From positions 558,001 to 622,000 of the forward strand of contig NZ_JACHIE010000001.1 of assembly GCF_014207635.1 (NCBI RefSeq): a stretch of 64,000 nucleotides of DNA, written 5' to 3'. The notes under the pieces were generated by a model. It was not told where the DNA came from, did not search any database, and saw nothing but the letters and a program-made list of their open reading frames with translations. The position numbers were made by a program, and so were the translations under genes. Shown here one piece after another: positions 33,387 to 41,972 of the stretch. Source of the DNA: Acetobacter lovaniensis (lineage in GTDB: Bacteria; Pseudomonadota; Alphaproteobacteria; Acetobacterales; Acetobacteraceae). Position 1 is the first letter of the stretch. The number at the start of each line of letters is the position of its first letter.

Positions 33387-34910
33387 TTAAAAATGCTTGT
33401 AGAAATATGCCTCGACCACCCCGGCATGGTGGCCAATTCTGGGCATGGGCTGCCCCCCCGGCACCCCGGCTTTAGACAGGGCGCGCCCTGCCGGTCCGGC
33501 AAAGGCCGCCCCGCCCGCCAGTGCGGCGGATGTGTTTTCGTCCAGCGTGTATTCAACCGAGGCGTCAAGCTCGTCCGACACGTGGCGGCCAGTGTTTCTG
33601 AGCCCCATACCCGTGACATGAATAAGCGACAGGTCATAAAAATGCAGACCAAGCTTGACCTGATCACCGGGGCGGATCAGGTGCACGGGGGGGATCACGG
33701 TCAGGTCAATCTGGTGGTCCTCCAGATCGGACAGGGGGGCCAGATACATGCCCACAATTTCACCCGGCCAGTAACCGCCATAGGTGTAGCGCTTACCGTC
33801 ATACAAAAAGAACGTATCGTAGTTGTGCTTGACGCCGCCCTTGGCATTTTTGCCACCACCAAAGCGGGTGTAACGGTAAAAAACATGCGGGGTCCATGGC
33901 AGCATGGAAAACGTATAGCCCGGCTCAAAATACATTCCGTAAGCCGAAACCCCCTGATACCCATTGCCCGGATGGCTGTTCTGCTCCGAAACAAAATTGC
34001 CATAGACCGTAAAGTTCCTGGAAATACCCATGGCTTTGACCGGCAGCACCCTACCTCCCCAGCTCAGGGCGGCCACGTTCATGCCATTCCGGTCCGCGCG
34101 GGTTGAATAATCATAATGGGCGGATGTATCGGCATCACGCACGTGAAAATAGGTGAGCGTCACATAGGCGGCGCGGTCGGCATAAACCGATGCTCCATGC
34201 CCGCCAGCCTTGTTGGCAAACCATGTCACGTCAAACCCGACAAAGCTGGTTTTGGGCCGGTCAAAGCCCCGGTCAATATCATTATCCGAATTACTCTCAA
34301 GCATGAAAACATCGGCGCGGATGGGGTCGCCCTCCAGCTTGATCACACCGGGGCCGGAAAAGGCAAAACGGGGCGCATACCACCATGCCCCGCGCTCGCC
34401 CGAGCTATAGGTGCCCTTGCCAATCAAAAATCCGTCGTCCACCGCAAAAGCCTGACGCCCGCCCTGAACGGTAAAGACCTGATGCCCACCCACCAGACGC
34501 ACCGGCACCCTTATTCCGGCATAAGCCTCTTCCAGATAGACCGAGCGGGGAGTGCCTGATGTTTGCGAGACCTGCTCGGCGTCCCCATCCCCAAGGGTCG
34601 TTGCGCCAATGGCTGAGGCACTGCCTATGATGTCAAACCCCCAGCCGGTCTTCCATTCCCCTTTAAGCATGGGTTTGCCATACAGTTCGCCGTAAGTCGT
34701 GTTTGCATGGCGTGTGTATCCACCCGATGCCCGAGGGGCATAGGAGCCACTACCAAAATTGATGTGAGGGAGATGGAATGCGGATCCCCCAATATCCAGC
34801 CCGCTCTGGATGGTTACGCCACTGACCGAGACAAGCGTCTGCTCCGCCTGCGCGGGTACGCTCTCACCCAGCATGCACAGCAGCAGGGAAGAGAAGCCAA
34901 ACCTGAGCAC
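33387..34910 (-). CDS. Outer-membrane beta-barrel protein (porin, alginate-export-like)
   Basis: The mature protein of about 480 residues alternates aromatic and polar residues in short strands with Gly/Asp-rich turns and ends in VVEAYFYKHF. The terminal Phe is the usual outer-membrane insertion signal. A signal peptide is visible (LRFGFSSLLLCMLGESVPAQA). The overall look resembles alginate-export/OprD-like barrels; the substrate is unknown. The start is uncertain: GTG 34910 gives a tidy signal peptide, while the frame stays open to ATG 35129. It precedes an amino-acid permease gene, so it may supply the outer-membrane step of the same uptake route. Confidence 0.7.
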   Translation of the reverse strand: MLRFGFSSLLLCMLGESVPAQAEQTLVSVSGVTIQSGLDIGGSAFHLPHINFGSGSYAPRASGGYTRHANTTYGELYGKPMLKGEWKTGWGFDIIGSASAIGATTLGDGDAEQVSQTSGTPRSVYLEEAYAGIRVPVRLVGGHQVFTVQGGRQAFAVDDGFLIGKGTYSSGERGAWWYAPRFAFSGPGVIKLEGDPIRADVFMLESNSDNDIDRGFDRPKTSFVGFDVTWFANKAGGHGASVYADRAAYVTLTYFHVRDADTSAHYDYSTRADRNGMNVAALSWGGRVLPVKAMGISRNFTVYGNFVSEQNSHPGNGYQGVSAYGMYFEPGYTFSMLPWTPHVFYRYTRFGGGKNAKGGVKHNYDTFFLYDGKRYTYGGYWPGEIVGMYLAPLSDLEDHQIDLTVIPPVHLIRPGDQVKLGLHFYDLSLIHVTGMGLRNTGRHVSDELDASVEYTLDENTSAALAGGAAFAGPAGRALSKAGVPGGQPMPRIGHHAGVVEAYFYKHF

Positions 34911-35493
34911 ACCCGAAAGCGCGGCTTCCGCCCCCCGGGCAGAACACACACGCCGCCTGTCAGCAGGATGAGGGACCGCAGCATGACCGGAAGCATAACT
35001 GAACAGACCAACATGAGTTTTGGGTCTTTGCAGCAGACCAGTCACGCCCAGAAGCACTCCCTTTGAAAATAAGCTATAGAGCCCGCGCCCCCATAACCCG
35101 GATAAAGCAATGACATATAATGATCGCATTATCCTATAATATGTTCAAGATGATATAAGAAAAAATACGTCACATCAGCATTTATGTATTATTGAAATCA
35201 TATCCACACGGACACAAGTAATGGTGAAATTTTATATCGTTTCTTTTACGATTTATAATGAAAAATAACCTTAATATACCGATACCGAAATAATATACAC
35301 AGCAATAAATTCAGCTTCTGTTAACCATGACAGCCCAATATATTCTAATGGATACATAAAGCGCAGCCCGCCCTCCCCGCTTATTGCGTATAAAATGCAG
35401 GGACACAGCTCTGTCCGGGCCTGACATGCTCGACGGCAGGTTTGGCGTGAGCTGGAAACATTTTTATCAATGATTAGAAGGGAGAAGCACGCA
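34911..35493. other. AT-rich intergenic region between the porin gene and tRNA-Gly
   Basis: From about 35100 to 35400 the base composition falls well below that of the window, with many A/T runs. It includes the inverted repeat ATAATG-ATCG-CATTAT (35117-35132). It probably contains the porin promoter. I find no convincing gene here; the 34911-35129 part is open in the porin frame and could be an N-terminal extension. Confidence 0.5.
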
Positions 35494-35567
35494 TGGAGCG
35501 GATGAGGGGAATCGAACCCCCGTATGCAGCTTGGGAAGCTGCCGTTCTACCATTGAACTACATCCGC
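35494..35567 (-). tRNA. tRNA-Gly (anticodon CCC)
   Basis: A complete 74-base cloverleaf can be read on the minus strand. The acceptor GCGGATG pairs with CATCCGC and is followed by an encoded TCCA end. The anticodon stem GCAGC/GCTGC encloses the loop TTCCCAA, giving anticodon CCC for GGG codons. The T-loop GGTTCGATTCC is standard. It lies 56 bases downstream of radA on the same strand. Confidence 0.95.
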
Positions 35568-35623
35568 ATGGCGCGTGGGCGGCTTATAGCGCGCTCCAAC
35601 ACGACTTGCAATGCCATACGGAA

Positions 35624-37015
35624 TTATTCCGCCTCCACATCCGGGCCAACCAGATCGGAAATATGGCCCAGTTCAAGCAGACTCATGCCTTCAGGCGGGC
35701 GGGAACGTGCGCTCCCCCGTGCTATGCGGCGTGGCAGAACGGCCTGTGTAAAGCCCAGCTTGGCGGCCTCCTTGAGCCGTGCATCCGCCTGCGGCACCTG
35801 CCTGACCTCCCCCGACAGCCCGACCTCTCCAAAATACACGGCACCGGGGCTTGTGGGCACACCACTGGCAGCAGAAACCAGAGCCGCCGCCACAGCCAGA
35901 TCCGCCGCAGGCTCAACCACCCTGAGCCCGCCTGCCACGTTAAGGTAAACATCCATGCCGGACAGCTTGAGCCCGCAGCGTGTTTCCAGCACCGCCAGTA
36001 ACATGGCCAGACGCCCGCTATCCCACCCCACCACGGCACGGCGAGGCGCGCCATCCCCCCCTTTGGGGGAGAGCAGCGCCTGCACCTCCAGCAGCACAGG
36101 GCGCGACCCTTCCAGCCCCGCAAATACGGCGGAACCAGCAATATTGCCCCGCCGCTCGGCCAGAAACAGGGCAGAAGGGTTGCTGACCTCTTCCAGCCCA
36201 CGGTCTGTCATGGCGAATACGCCAATCTCATCTGTCGCGCCGTAACGGTTTTTGGCAGCGCGCAGAATACGGAACTGGTGCCCCCGGTCGCCTTCAAAAT
36301 ACATGACCGCATCCACCATGTGCTCCAGCACACGCGGGCCAGCCAGTGCGCCCTCCTTGGTCACATGCCCGACCAGAATAAGGCTGAAGCCCCGGCGCTT
36401 GGCAGCCCTGATCAGCTCAAACGCGCAGGCCCGCACCTGCGAGACTGTTCCGGGCGCGCTATCCACCGTTTCCAGCCACATGGTCTGGATGGAATCGATC
36501 ACCACCACCTTAACGTCCGGCTCGGCCTCCAGCGTTGCCACAATATCCGCAACGTTAATGGAGGCCGCCAGGTCCAGACTGGATTCCACAACCCCCAGAC
36601 GGATGGCGCGCAGGCGGATCTGGTCCACCGCCTCTTCCCCCGAAATGTAGAGAACCCGCTCCCCCTTACCCGCCAGACGGCTGGCCGCCTGCAACAGCAG
36701 GGTGGATTTGCCAATACCCGGGTCCCCCCCGACCAGCACCACAGAGGCCGGAACCAGCCCCCCGCCCAGCACCCGATCCAGCTCCGCAATACCCGTGCCC
36801 GTGCGCGGAGGCAGTTCAACCTTGCCCCCCAGCCCGTGCAACTGCACACGCCGCCCCTTGCCTGCGCGGGATGAGGCCGAGGAGGCGGCCAGAGGCTCCA
36901 CGGCCATTTCTTCCAGCGTATTCCATTCCTGACAGGCATCGCACTGGCCTGCCCACTTGGCATGAACAGCGCCGCACGCTCTGCACACATACTGGCGGGA
37001 CGTTTTTTTGGCCAC
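35624..37015 (-). CDS. radA: DNA repair protein RadA
   Basis: The 463-residue RecA-like protein has an N-terminal zinc finger (Cys 11, 14, 25 and 28), a Walker A motif GGDPGIGKST near residue 95, the RadA signature KNRYG near residue 255 and a C-terminal Lon-like domain. RadA acts in branch migration during recombinational repair. The length is normal. The only gene nearby on the same strand is tRNA-Gly, downstream. Confidence 0.96.
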   Translation of the reverse strand: MAKKTSRQYVCRACGAVHAKWAGQCDACQEWNTLEEMAVEPLAASSASSRAGKGRRVQLHGLGGKVELPPRTGTGIAELDRVLGGGLVPASVVLVGGDPGIGKSTLLLQAASRLAGKGERVLYISGEEAVDQIRLRAIRLGVVESSLDLAASINVADIVATLEAEPDVKVVVIDSIQTMWLETVDSAPGTVSQVRACAFELIRAAKRRGFSLILVGHVTKEGALAGPRVLEHMVDAVMYFEGDRGHQFRILRAAKNRYGATDEIGVFAMTDRGLEEVSNPSALFLAERRGNIAGSAVFAGLEGSRPVLLEVQALLSPKGGDGAPRRAVVGWDSGRLAMLLAVLETRCGLKLSGMDVYLNVAGGLRVVEPAADLAVAAALVSAASGVPTSPGAVYFGEVGLSGEVRQVPQADARLKEAAKLGFTQAVLPRRIARGSARSRPPEGMSLLELGHISDLVGPDVEAE

Positions 37016-37239
37016 GAAGACTCCTCTGTTCCTGCCCTGTTGGAGCCTTATAAATGGAATAAAACAAGAACAAACTCAACCCCCGGCAGCAGGCATAACC
37101 CCACCCCACACCATTACGGGCCAAACGCCTCCGGGCCGACAAAACAAAACCATGCTTTGACGAACCCGGCCCGAACGGGTTACGGCTCTCACCACAGCAG
37201 ACCCAGACCACACCCAACAGGAACAGACAGCCCGAACCC

Positions 37240-38025
37240 ATGGATATGGTGCTTGATCTTGTGGCCCGCACAGGCCGCGCCACACTCTCGCTTGTCCGCA
37301 GCGCGGGCGCTCTGGCGCTCTTTGCACTGGCGGGGCTGTCCCACATTCTGCGGCCACCGTTCTACGGGCGCGTGTTTGTACGCACGTTTCTGGAAACCGG
37401 GTTTTTCTCCCTGCCGGTTGTAGCCCTGACCGCCCTGTTCTCGGGTGGGGTTATTGCGCTGCAATCCTATACGGGTTTTGCACAGTACCACGCCCAGAGC
37501 GCCATAGCCGGTATTGTTGTGCTGGCCGTAACCCGCGAACTTGGGCCCGTGCTGGCTGGCCTTATGGTGGCTGGCCGCGTGGGGGCCGCCATGGCCGCCC
37601 AGATCGGCACCATGCGCGTGACCGACCAGATTGATGCGCTGAGCACACTCTCCACCAACCCCATGAAGTATCTGGTCGCCCCACGCCTGCTGGCGGGCAT
37701 GATCGCCCTGCCCCTGCTGGTTCTGGTGGCGGACGTACTGGGCGTGGCTGGTGGCTTTACGGTTGCCGTGGTCAAGCTCGGGTTTTCCCCCACAGCCTAT
37801 ATTACGGCAACACTTAACTCGGTTAAGGTCATGGACGTAACGGTGGGGCTGGTTAAGGCCGGGCTGTTCGGGTTCCTGATCACGCTCATGGGCTGCTATT
37901 ATGGCTATAACAGCAAGGGCGGGGCCGAGGGCGTAGGCTCTGCCACCACATCGGCCGTTGTGGTGGCGTCCATTCTGCTGCTGGCCTTTGACTACCTGAT
38001 TACAGACCTGTTCTTCTCACAATGA
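37240..38025 (+). CDS. mlaE: Phospholipid transport ABC permease MlaE
   Basis: The 261-residue inner-membrane permease has five to six helices and the MlaE signature RELGPVLAGLMVAGRVGAA followed by GTMRVTDQIDAL. With MlaF it forms the ABC core that moves phospholipids between inner and outer membrane to maintain asymmetry. The stop overlaps the mlaF start. There is no clear ribosome binding site before ATG 37240; ATG 37246 is possible. Confidence 0.9.
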   Translation: MDMVLDLVARTGRATLSLVRSAGALALFALAGLSHILRPPFYGRVFVRTFLETGFFSLPVVALTALFSGGVIALQSYTGFAQYHAQSAIAGIVVLAVTRELGPVLAGLMVAGRVGAAMAAQIGTMRVTDQIDALSTLSTNPMKYLVAPRLLAGMIALPLLVLVADVLGVAGGFTVAVVKLGFSPTAYITATLNSVKVMDVTVGLVKAGLFGFLITLMGCYYGYNSKGGAEGVGSATTSAVVVASILLLAFDYLITDLFFSQ

Positions 38026-38825
38026 GTGCCGCAGCCATGGACCAGAGCATGACCAGTGCTCCCCCCAAAATCCGTATTCGGGACCTGCACAAATCCTTCG
38101 GGGATAAAAAGGTGCTCGATGGCATTTCGCTCGATGTGCCGCAGGGAACGTCGTTTGTCATTATTGGCGGCTCAGGCTCTGGCAAGTCCGTTCTGCTCCG
38201 CTGCATTCTGGGCCTGATGACCCCGGATTCGGGCAGTATTGAAATTGATGGCGAGGACGTGCTTGCAGCCTCCGCCAGACGACGCGACCAGCTCCGTAGC
38301 GAAATTGGCATGCTGTTCCAGAACGGCGCACTGTTTGACAGTCTGCCCGTGTGGGAAAACGTGACCTTTGGCCTGCTCGCCCTCAACAAGCTGACCCGTG
38401 CCAACGCGCGCGACAAGGCCGGGGCCATTCTGGAACAGGTGGGGCTGGCCCCTTCCGTGGGGGACCTGTTCCCTTCCGAACTGTCTGGCGGCATGCAAAA
38501 GCGTGTCGGGCTGGCGCGCGCCATTGCCGCCCAGCCCAACATTCTGTTTTTTGATGAACCCACAACCGGGCTGGACCCGATTATGGGCGCGGTCATTGAC
38601 GGGCTGATTGTGGATTGCGTTAAAAAACTCGGCTCCACCGCCATTGCCATTACGCATGACATGGCCTCCGCCCAGCGGATCGGGGATGAAGCCGCCATGC
38701 TCTACAAGGGCAAACTGGTCTGGCAGGGGGCTGCGGCATCGCTCATGGATAGCGGCAACGATTACGTGGATCAGTTTACCCACGGCCGCCGTCAGGGCCC
38801 GATTACGATGGAATTAAGACGATAA
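38022..38825 (+). CDS. mlaF: Phospholipid transport ABC ATP-binding protein MlaF
   Basis: The 267-residue ATPase has Walker A GGSGSGKS, the Q-loop near MLFQNGALFDS, the ABC signature LSGGMQKRVGLARA, and Walker B ILFFDEPTTGLDP. The LFDSLPVWENV segment after the Q-loop is typical of MlaF. It is coupled to mlaE by a four-base overlap. The substrate-binding mlaD gene that usually follows is not present here; a 47-residue lipoprotein gene comes next. Confidence 0.93.
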   Translation: MSAAAMDQSMTSAPPKIRIRDLHKSFGDKKVLDGISLDVPQGTSFVIIGGSGSGKSVLLRCILGLMTPDSGSIEIDGEDVLAASARRRDQLRSEIGMLFQNGALFDSLPVWENVTFGLLALNKLTRANARDKAGAILEQVGLAPSVGDLFPSELSGGMQKRVGLARAIAAQPNILFFDEPTTGLDPIMGAVIDGLIVDCVKKLGSTAIAITHDMASAQRIGDEAAMLYKGKLVWQGAAASLMDSGNDYVDQFTHGRRQGPITMELRR

Positions 38826-38913
38826 CGATTTTAACGGCCTTCTAATTACCTTGCCCATGGCAGGCGGGAATGAGATAGAGACATTCATATCCTTCTGTGG
38901 AGAAAGACACATA

Positions 38914-39057
38914 ATGAAACGTGCGGTTCTGTTGCTGGCATGCGCGCTTGGACTTTCCGCCTGCGGAATGTTCCACCACCCTCCGCGCCAACTGACCAAA
39001 CCCGCACAGTGGGAGCCCTTGGGCTACCACGACCACCTGAGCAGCAGCGACAACTAA
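38914..39057 (+). CDS. Small lipoprotein downstream of mlaEF
   Basis: A 47-residue product with a lipoprotein signal (LLLACALGLSAC, lipobox Cys 17) and a mature part of only 31 residues containing HHPPRQLTKPAQW. GGAG lies 11 bases before the ATG. Very short lipoproteins of this kind are often missed in annotation. It lies 88 bases after mlaF on the same strand, so a link to envelope lipid transport is possible but unproven. Confidence 0.65.
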   Translation: MKRAVLLLACALGLSACGMFHHPPRQLTKPAQWEPLGYHDHLSSSDN

Positions 39058-39397
39058 CCCGCACAGGCAACCCACCGGGAACAACACAGGGCCGCCCGGG
39101 CGGCCTATCCGGGCCCGTGTAGGTATAAGCACCATGCACCTGTGGCGACTGGCGAGACGGCATGGCTGCCCTTCCTGCCATCAGGCGCAGGTCGCGCAAT
39201 GGCAGGCTGGTAATGCCAGTGCGCTTTACAGTATGGCGCTTGCTGCCGGACTGTTTTCAAAAAAGATAAACTTTTCTCACATTAATCCGACCATGGTATA
39301 AAGCGCTCCGGCTTTGCGCCATGGCGGCATGCAACCTGTTATCCGCCCTGATCGTTCCAAGCCGTCATGTTTCCTCCCCACGGCGCAAGGTTGCCTG
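39058..39397. other. Intergenic region before the MscS-type gene
   Basis: This stretch has a GC-rich palindromic segment near 39089-39104 (GCCGCCCGGGCGGC core) that could form a hairpin after the mla unit. A 55-codon open frame at 39134-39301 contains CPSCH but has no ribosome binding site and no recognisable family, so I do not call it as a gene. The AT-rich part at 39255-39300 may contain the promoter of the channel gene. Confidence 0.4.
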
Positions 39398-41830
39398 ATG
39401 CTTCGTATGCCTGTCCGCGTAGTTGTTTTACTTTCGCTCTTCCTCTTTTCCCTGCCCGGCCTGTCCGCTCCGGCGGGCGCGCAGAATACCGACCAGCCCG
39501 TAGCGGCAGGCAGTACGCTCACGCCGCTGATCATGGGCGCGCAGGATATTGTTTCTGACAAAACGCTTGATGAAATCGGGGCGGAAATCCGCTCGATCTA
39601 CACAAATGGCGTCACGGAACAGCAGGCAGGGCACAGTGCGCTGGACCTGAGCACACTACTCCAGCGTGCAACGGCTGTTTCCACCCGGACAGACAGGTTG
39701 CTGGCGCGGATCAAACCGTATCAGGACATCTACCAGAACTTTGTGGATATTCTGGGCAAGCCCCCCGCCAAGGATGACCCGCCCGAAGCCGCCTCCATTA
39801 CCGAGCAGCGCGCAAGCCTGAACCGACGGCAAAAAGATATTTCCGCCCGTATGACCCGGCTCAGGCTTTATCAGGTCGAGGCGCAGCAGCTCGTGAATGA
39901 ACTGCGCCAGCATGACAGCGCCATCCAGCAGGCCACACTGTGGCAGCAGATGCCCTCCCCGCTTGGTGTCAACTTCTGGTCGCAGTTCGTGCAAACTGCG
40001 CCACAGGATGGCCGCAGGCTGAACGCACTTGGGGCCGAAACCCTTGCCATGCTGGCAACAGCCCTGACTGGCAAACGGGTTTTTATAACACTGGCAGGTC
40101 TGTGCGCATCCATCCTGCTGCTGGTGGGGTGGCTGAACGCACGTAGGCCCGTACGCCTGCTCTGTAGCCGTTTTTTGCCCAAAGGCCGCGTGCGCCCCAT
40201 TGCCGCAACGGTGCTGTGCGGGGCAATAGGCGCGCTGGCCTGTGGCATTTCCTTTCAGGTTTTCTGGAACACGCTGGCGTTTGACAACCCCGCCGTGGGG
40301 GATGATCTGGTCCAGCTTGCCAGCATGGTCGCCACACAGGCCCCATTGTGCGGATTGGTACTTGAGCTTGGGTTCTGCTTTTTAAGCAGCAAGGCGGAAT
40401 GGCGTGTTTTCAACATGTCGGACGATCTGGCCCGCAGCCTGCGCCTGTTCCCCGCATGGCTGGCCATTGCCATGATCGCGCGGGGCATCCTGCGGTATGT
40501 GGATACGCAGAGCGGGCTTTCCCTGCTGAGTGTACAGCTTATGAATGGGCTTTATACCCTTGCGGTCAGCCCGCTCCTGTTTGCCATTCCACGCAAGCTG
40601 CGTCTGACAGCCGCACAGGATCAGGAGGAAGATGCCGAACCGGGCATAACGGAGCAGACCCCGCCACTCGCGCAGTTTCTGCGTAGCATGGCCATGGGCA
40701 TTTCCATCATCTGCTGGATTGCAGTACTTTCGGGTTATATTCCCCTCGCCTACACCCTGATCTCATGGGTGAGCGTCATGGCCCTGAGCATGACCGCGCT
40801 CTTGCTGCTGTCCATGCTCACAACCGCCATTGGGGGCGCACTGTTTGCCTCCCGCGCGCCGCTGGGCCGCCATCTGGTGGAACTGGGGCTGCCACCACGC
40901 CTGATCAATCAGGCCAGTATTCTTATCCCCGGCCTGATCAACGTGCTGCTGCTGGCTGTGGCTTATGCCGTGGCCACATCGGGCGCCAATTTTGACCCAC
41001 CCCAGATATGGCAGCAGCTTTACGCCCTGTTCCACGGCACGGAAGACAGCAATACATCCTCCGTCTCGCTCGATGCCATTCTGCTGTGCATTGCCTTGCC
41101 TCTGGTGGGGTACCAGGCCATCAAAATTGTTAAATCGTGGTTCCAGCAAAGGTTTTTCCCTGCCACCAATCTGGACATAGGCGCGCAGGCCTCCATCCTG
41201 AGCATACTGGGATATGCGGCGTGGATCCTGATCGGGCTGGCCATGTTTGCAGCCCTTGGGGTTACGGTCAAAAGCATGACATGGGTTGTCAGCGCCCTGT
41301 CGGTGGGGATTGGTTTTGGCCTGCAATCCATTGTGCAGAACTTTGTATCGGGCATTATTCTTATGGCCGAACGCCCTGTGTCTGTTGGGGATGTGGTGAC
41401 CATTGCAGGGGTTACCGGCAAGGTGGAGCGCATTAGCGTACGCTCCACGGACATAAGGCTGGACGACAAATCCACCATGATTGTCCCGAACTCGCAGTTC
41501 ATTACATCCGCGGTCAAAAACGCCACACGGGCACAAAAGCCCGGCGTGTTTACCGTGGAACTGGACCTGCCCTTTGCCTCGGACCTGAACAAGGCCAGCA
41601 GCGTGGTTATTGCCACCCTGAGCGCTTGTGCCGATACCGACCCGGACAGCCCCCCGACCGTAAGCATGACATCGGTTGCCGACGGCTCGGCCGTACTGAC
41701 CGGCTCTGCCAAAGCACGCGACGGGGTGGAAATAAAAACCGCCCGCAGCAGCGCGCTGTTTGCAATCTGGCAGGCTTTTCAGGAAAACGAGATCCCCGTC
41801 ACATTCCGCCAGACCGTGCGCGCACCCTAA
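39398..41830 (+). CDS. Large mechanosensitive channel of the MscS family (DUF3772/MscK-like)
   Basis: The 810-residue product has a signal peptide (cleavage near PAGA, residue 27) and a periplasmic coiled region of about 180 residues with RASLNRRQKDISARMTRL. Many membrane helices follow between residues 230 and 640. The MscS pore and beta domains are at the C-terminus (GFGLQSIVQNFVSGIILM, then RPVSVGDVV and VPNSQFITS). It should open under membrane tension to release solutes. AAGG lies seven bases before ATG 39398. A bidirectional terminator follows. Confidence 0.88.
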   Translation: MLRMPVRVVVLLSLFLFSLPGLSAPAGAQNTDQPVAAGSTLTPLIMGAQDIVSDKTLDEIGAEIRSIYTNGVTEQQAGHSALDLSTLLQRATAVSTRTDRLLARIKPYQDIYQNFVDILGKPPAKDDPPEAASITEQRASLNRRQKDISARMTRLRLYQVEAQQLVNELRQHDSAIQQATLWQQMPSPLGVNFWSQFVQTAPQDGRRLNALGAETLAMLATALTGKRVFITLAGLCASILLLVGWLNARRPVRLLCSRFLPKGRVRPIAATVLCGAIGALACGISFQVFWNTLAFDNPAVGDDLVQLASMVATQAPLCGLVLELGFCFLSSKAEWRVFNMSDDLARSLRLFPAWLAIAMIARGILRYVDTQSGLSLLSVQLMNGLYTLAVSPLLFAIPRKLRLTAAQDQEEDAEPGITEQTPPLAQFLRSMAMGISIICWIAVLSGYIPLAYTLISWVSVMALSMTALLLLSMLTTAIGGALFASRAPLGRHLVELGLPPRLINQASILIPGLINVLLLAVAYAVATSGANFDPPQIWQQLYALFHGTEDSNTSSVSLDAILLCIALPLVGYQAIKIVKSWFQQRFFPATNLDIGAQASILSILGYAAWILIGLAMFAALGVTVKSMTWVVSALSVGIGFGLQSIVQNFVSGIILMAERPVSVGDVVTIAGVTGKVERISVRSTDIRLDDKSTMIVPNSQFITSAVKNATRAQKPGVFTVELDLPFASDLNKASSVVIATLSACADTDPDSPPTVSMTSVADGSAVLTGSAKARDGVEIKTARSSALFAIWQAFQENEIPVTFRQTVRAP

Positions 41831-41901
41831 GCGCCAGCCCATACCCGGCTCTGTGGCGCGCACCCGCTACAGAACCGGGTTTTTAACCAGCACCCCACAG
41901 C

Positions 41902-41938
41902 AAAAAGCCCGGCCTCATGAGGGGAGCCGGGCTTTTTT
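41902..41938. terminator. Bidirectional terminator between the MscS-type gene and dnaB
   Basis: AAAAAGCCCGGC pairs with GCCGGGCTTTTTT around a loop of about 12 bases, so each strand ends in a T-run. It serves two convergent genes. Confidence 0.88.
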
Positions 41939-41972
41939 ACGTACAGGTCACGCCAGCCAGATGGGGCGGGCA

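Noticed and set aside
39134-39301. 55-codon open frame with a CPSCH motif upstream of the MscS-type gene
   Set aside because: No ribosome binding site, composition looks random and no family is recognised; kept only as a note in the intergenic entry.
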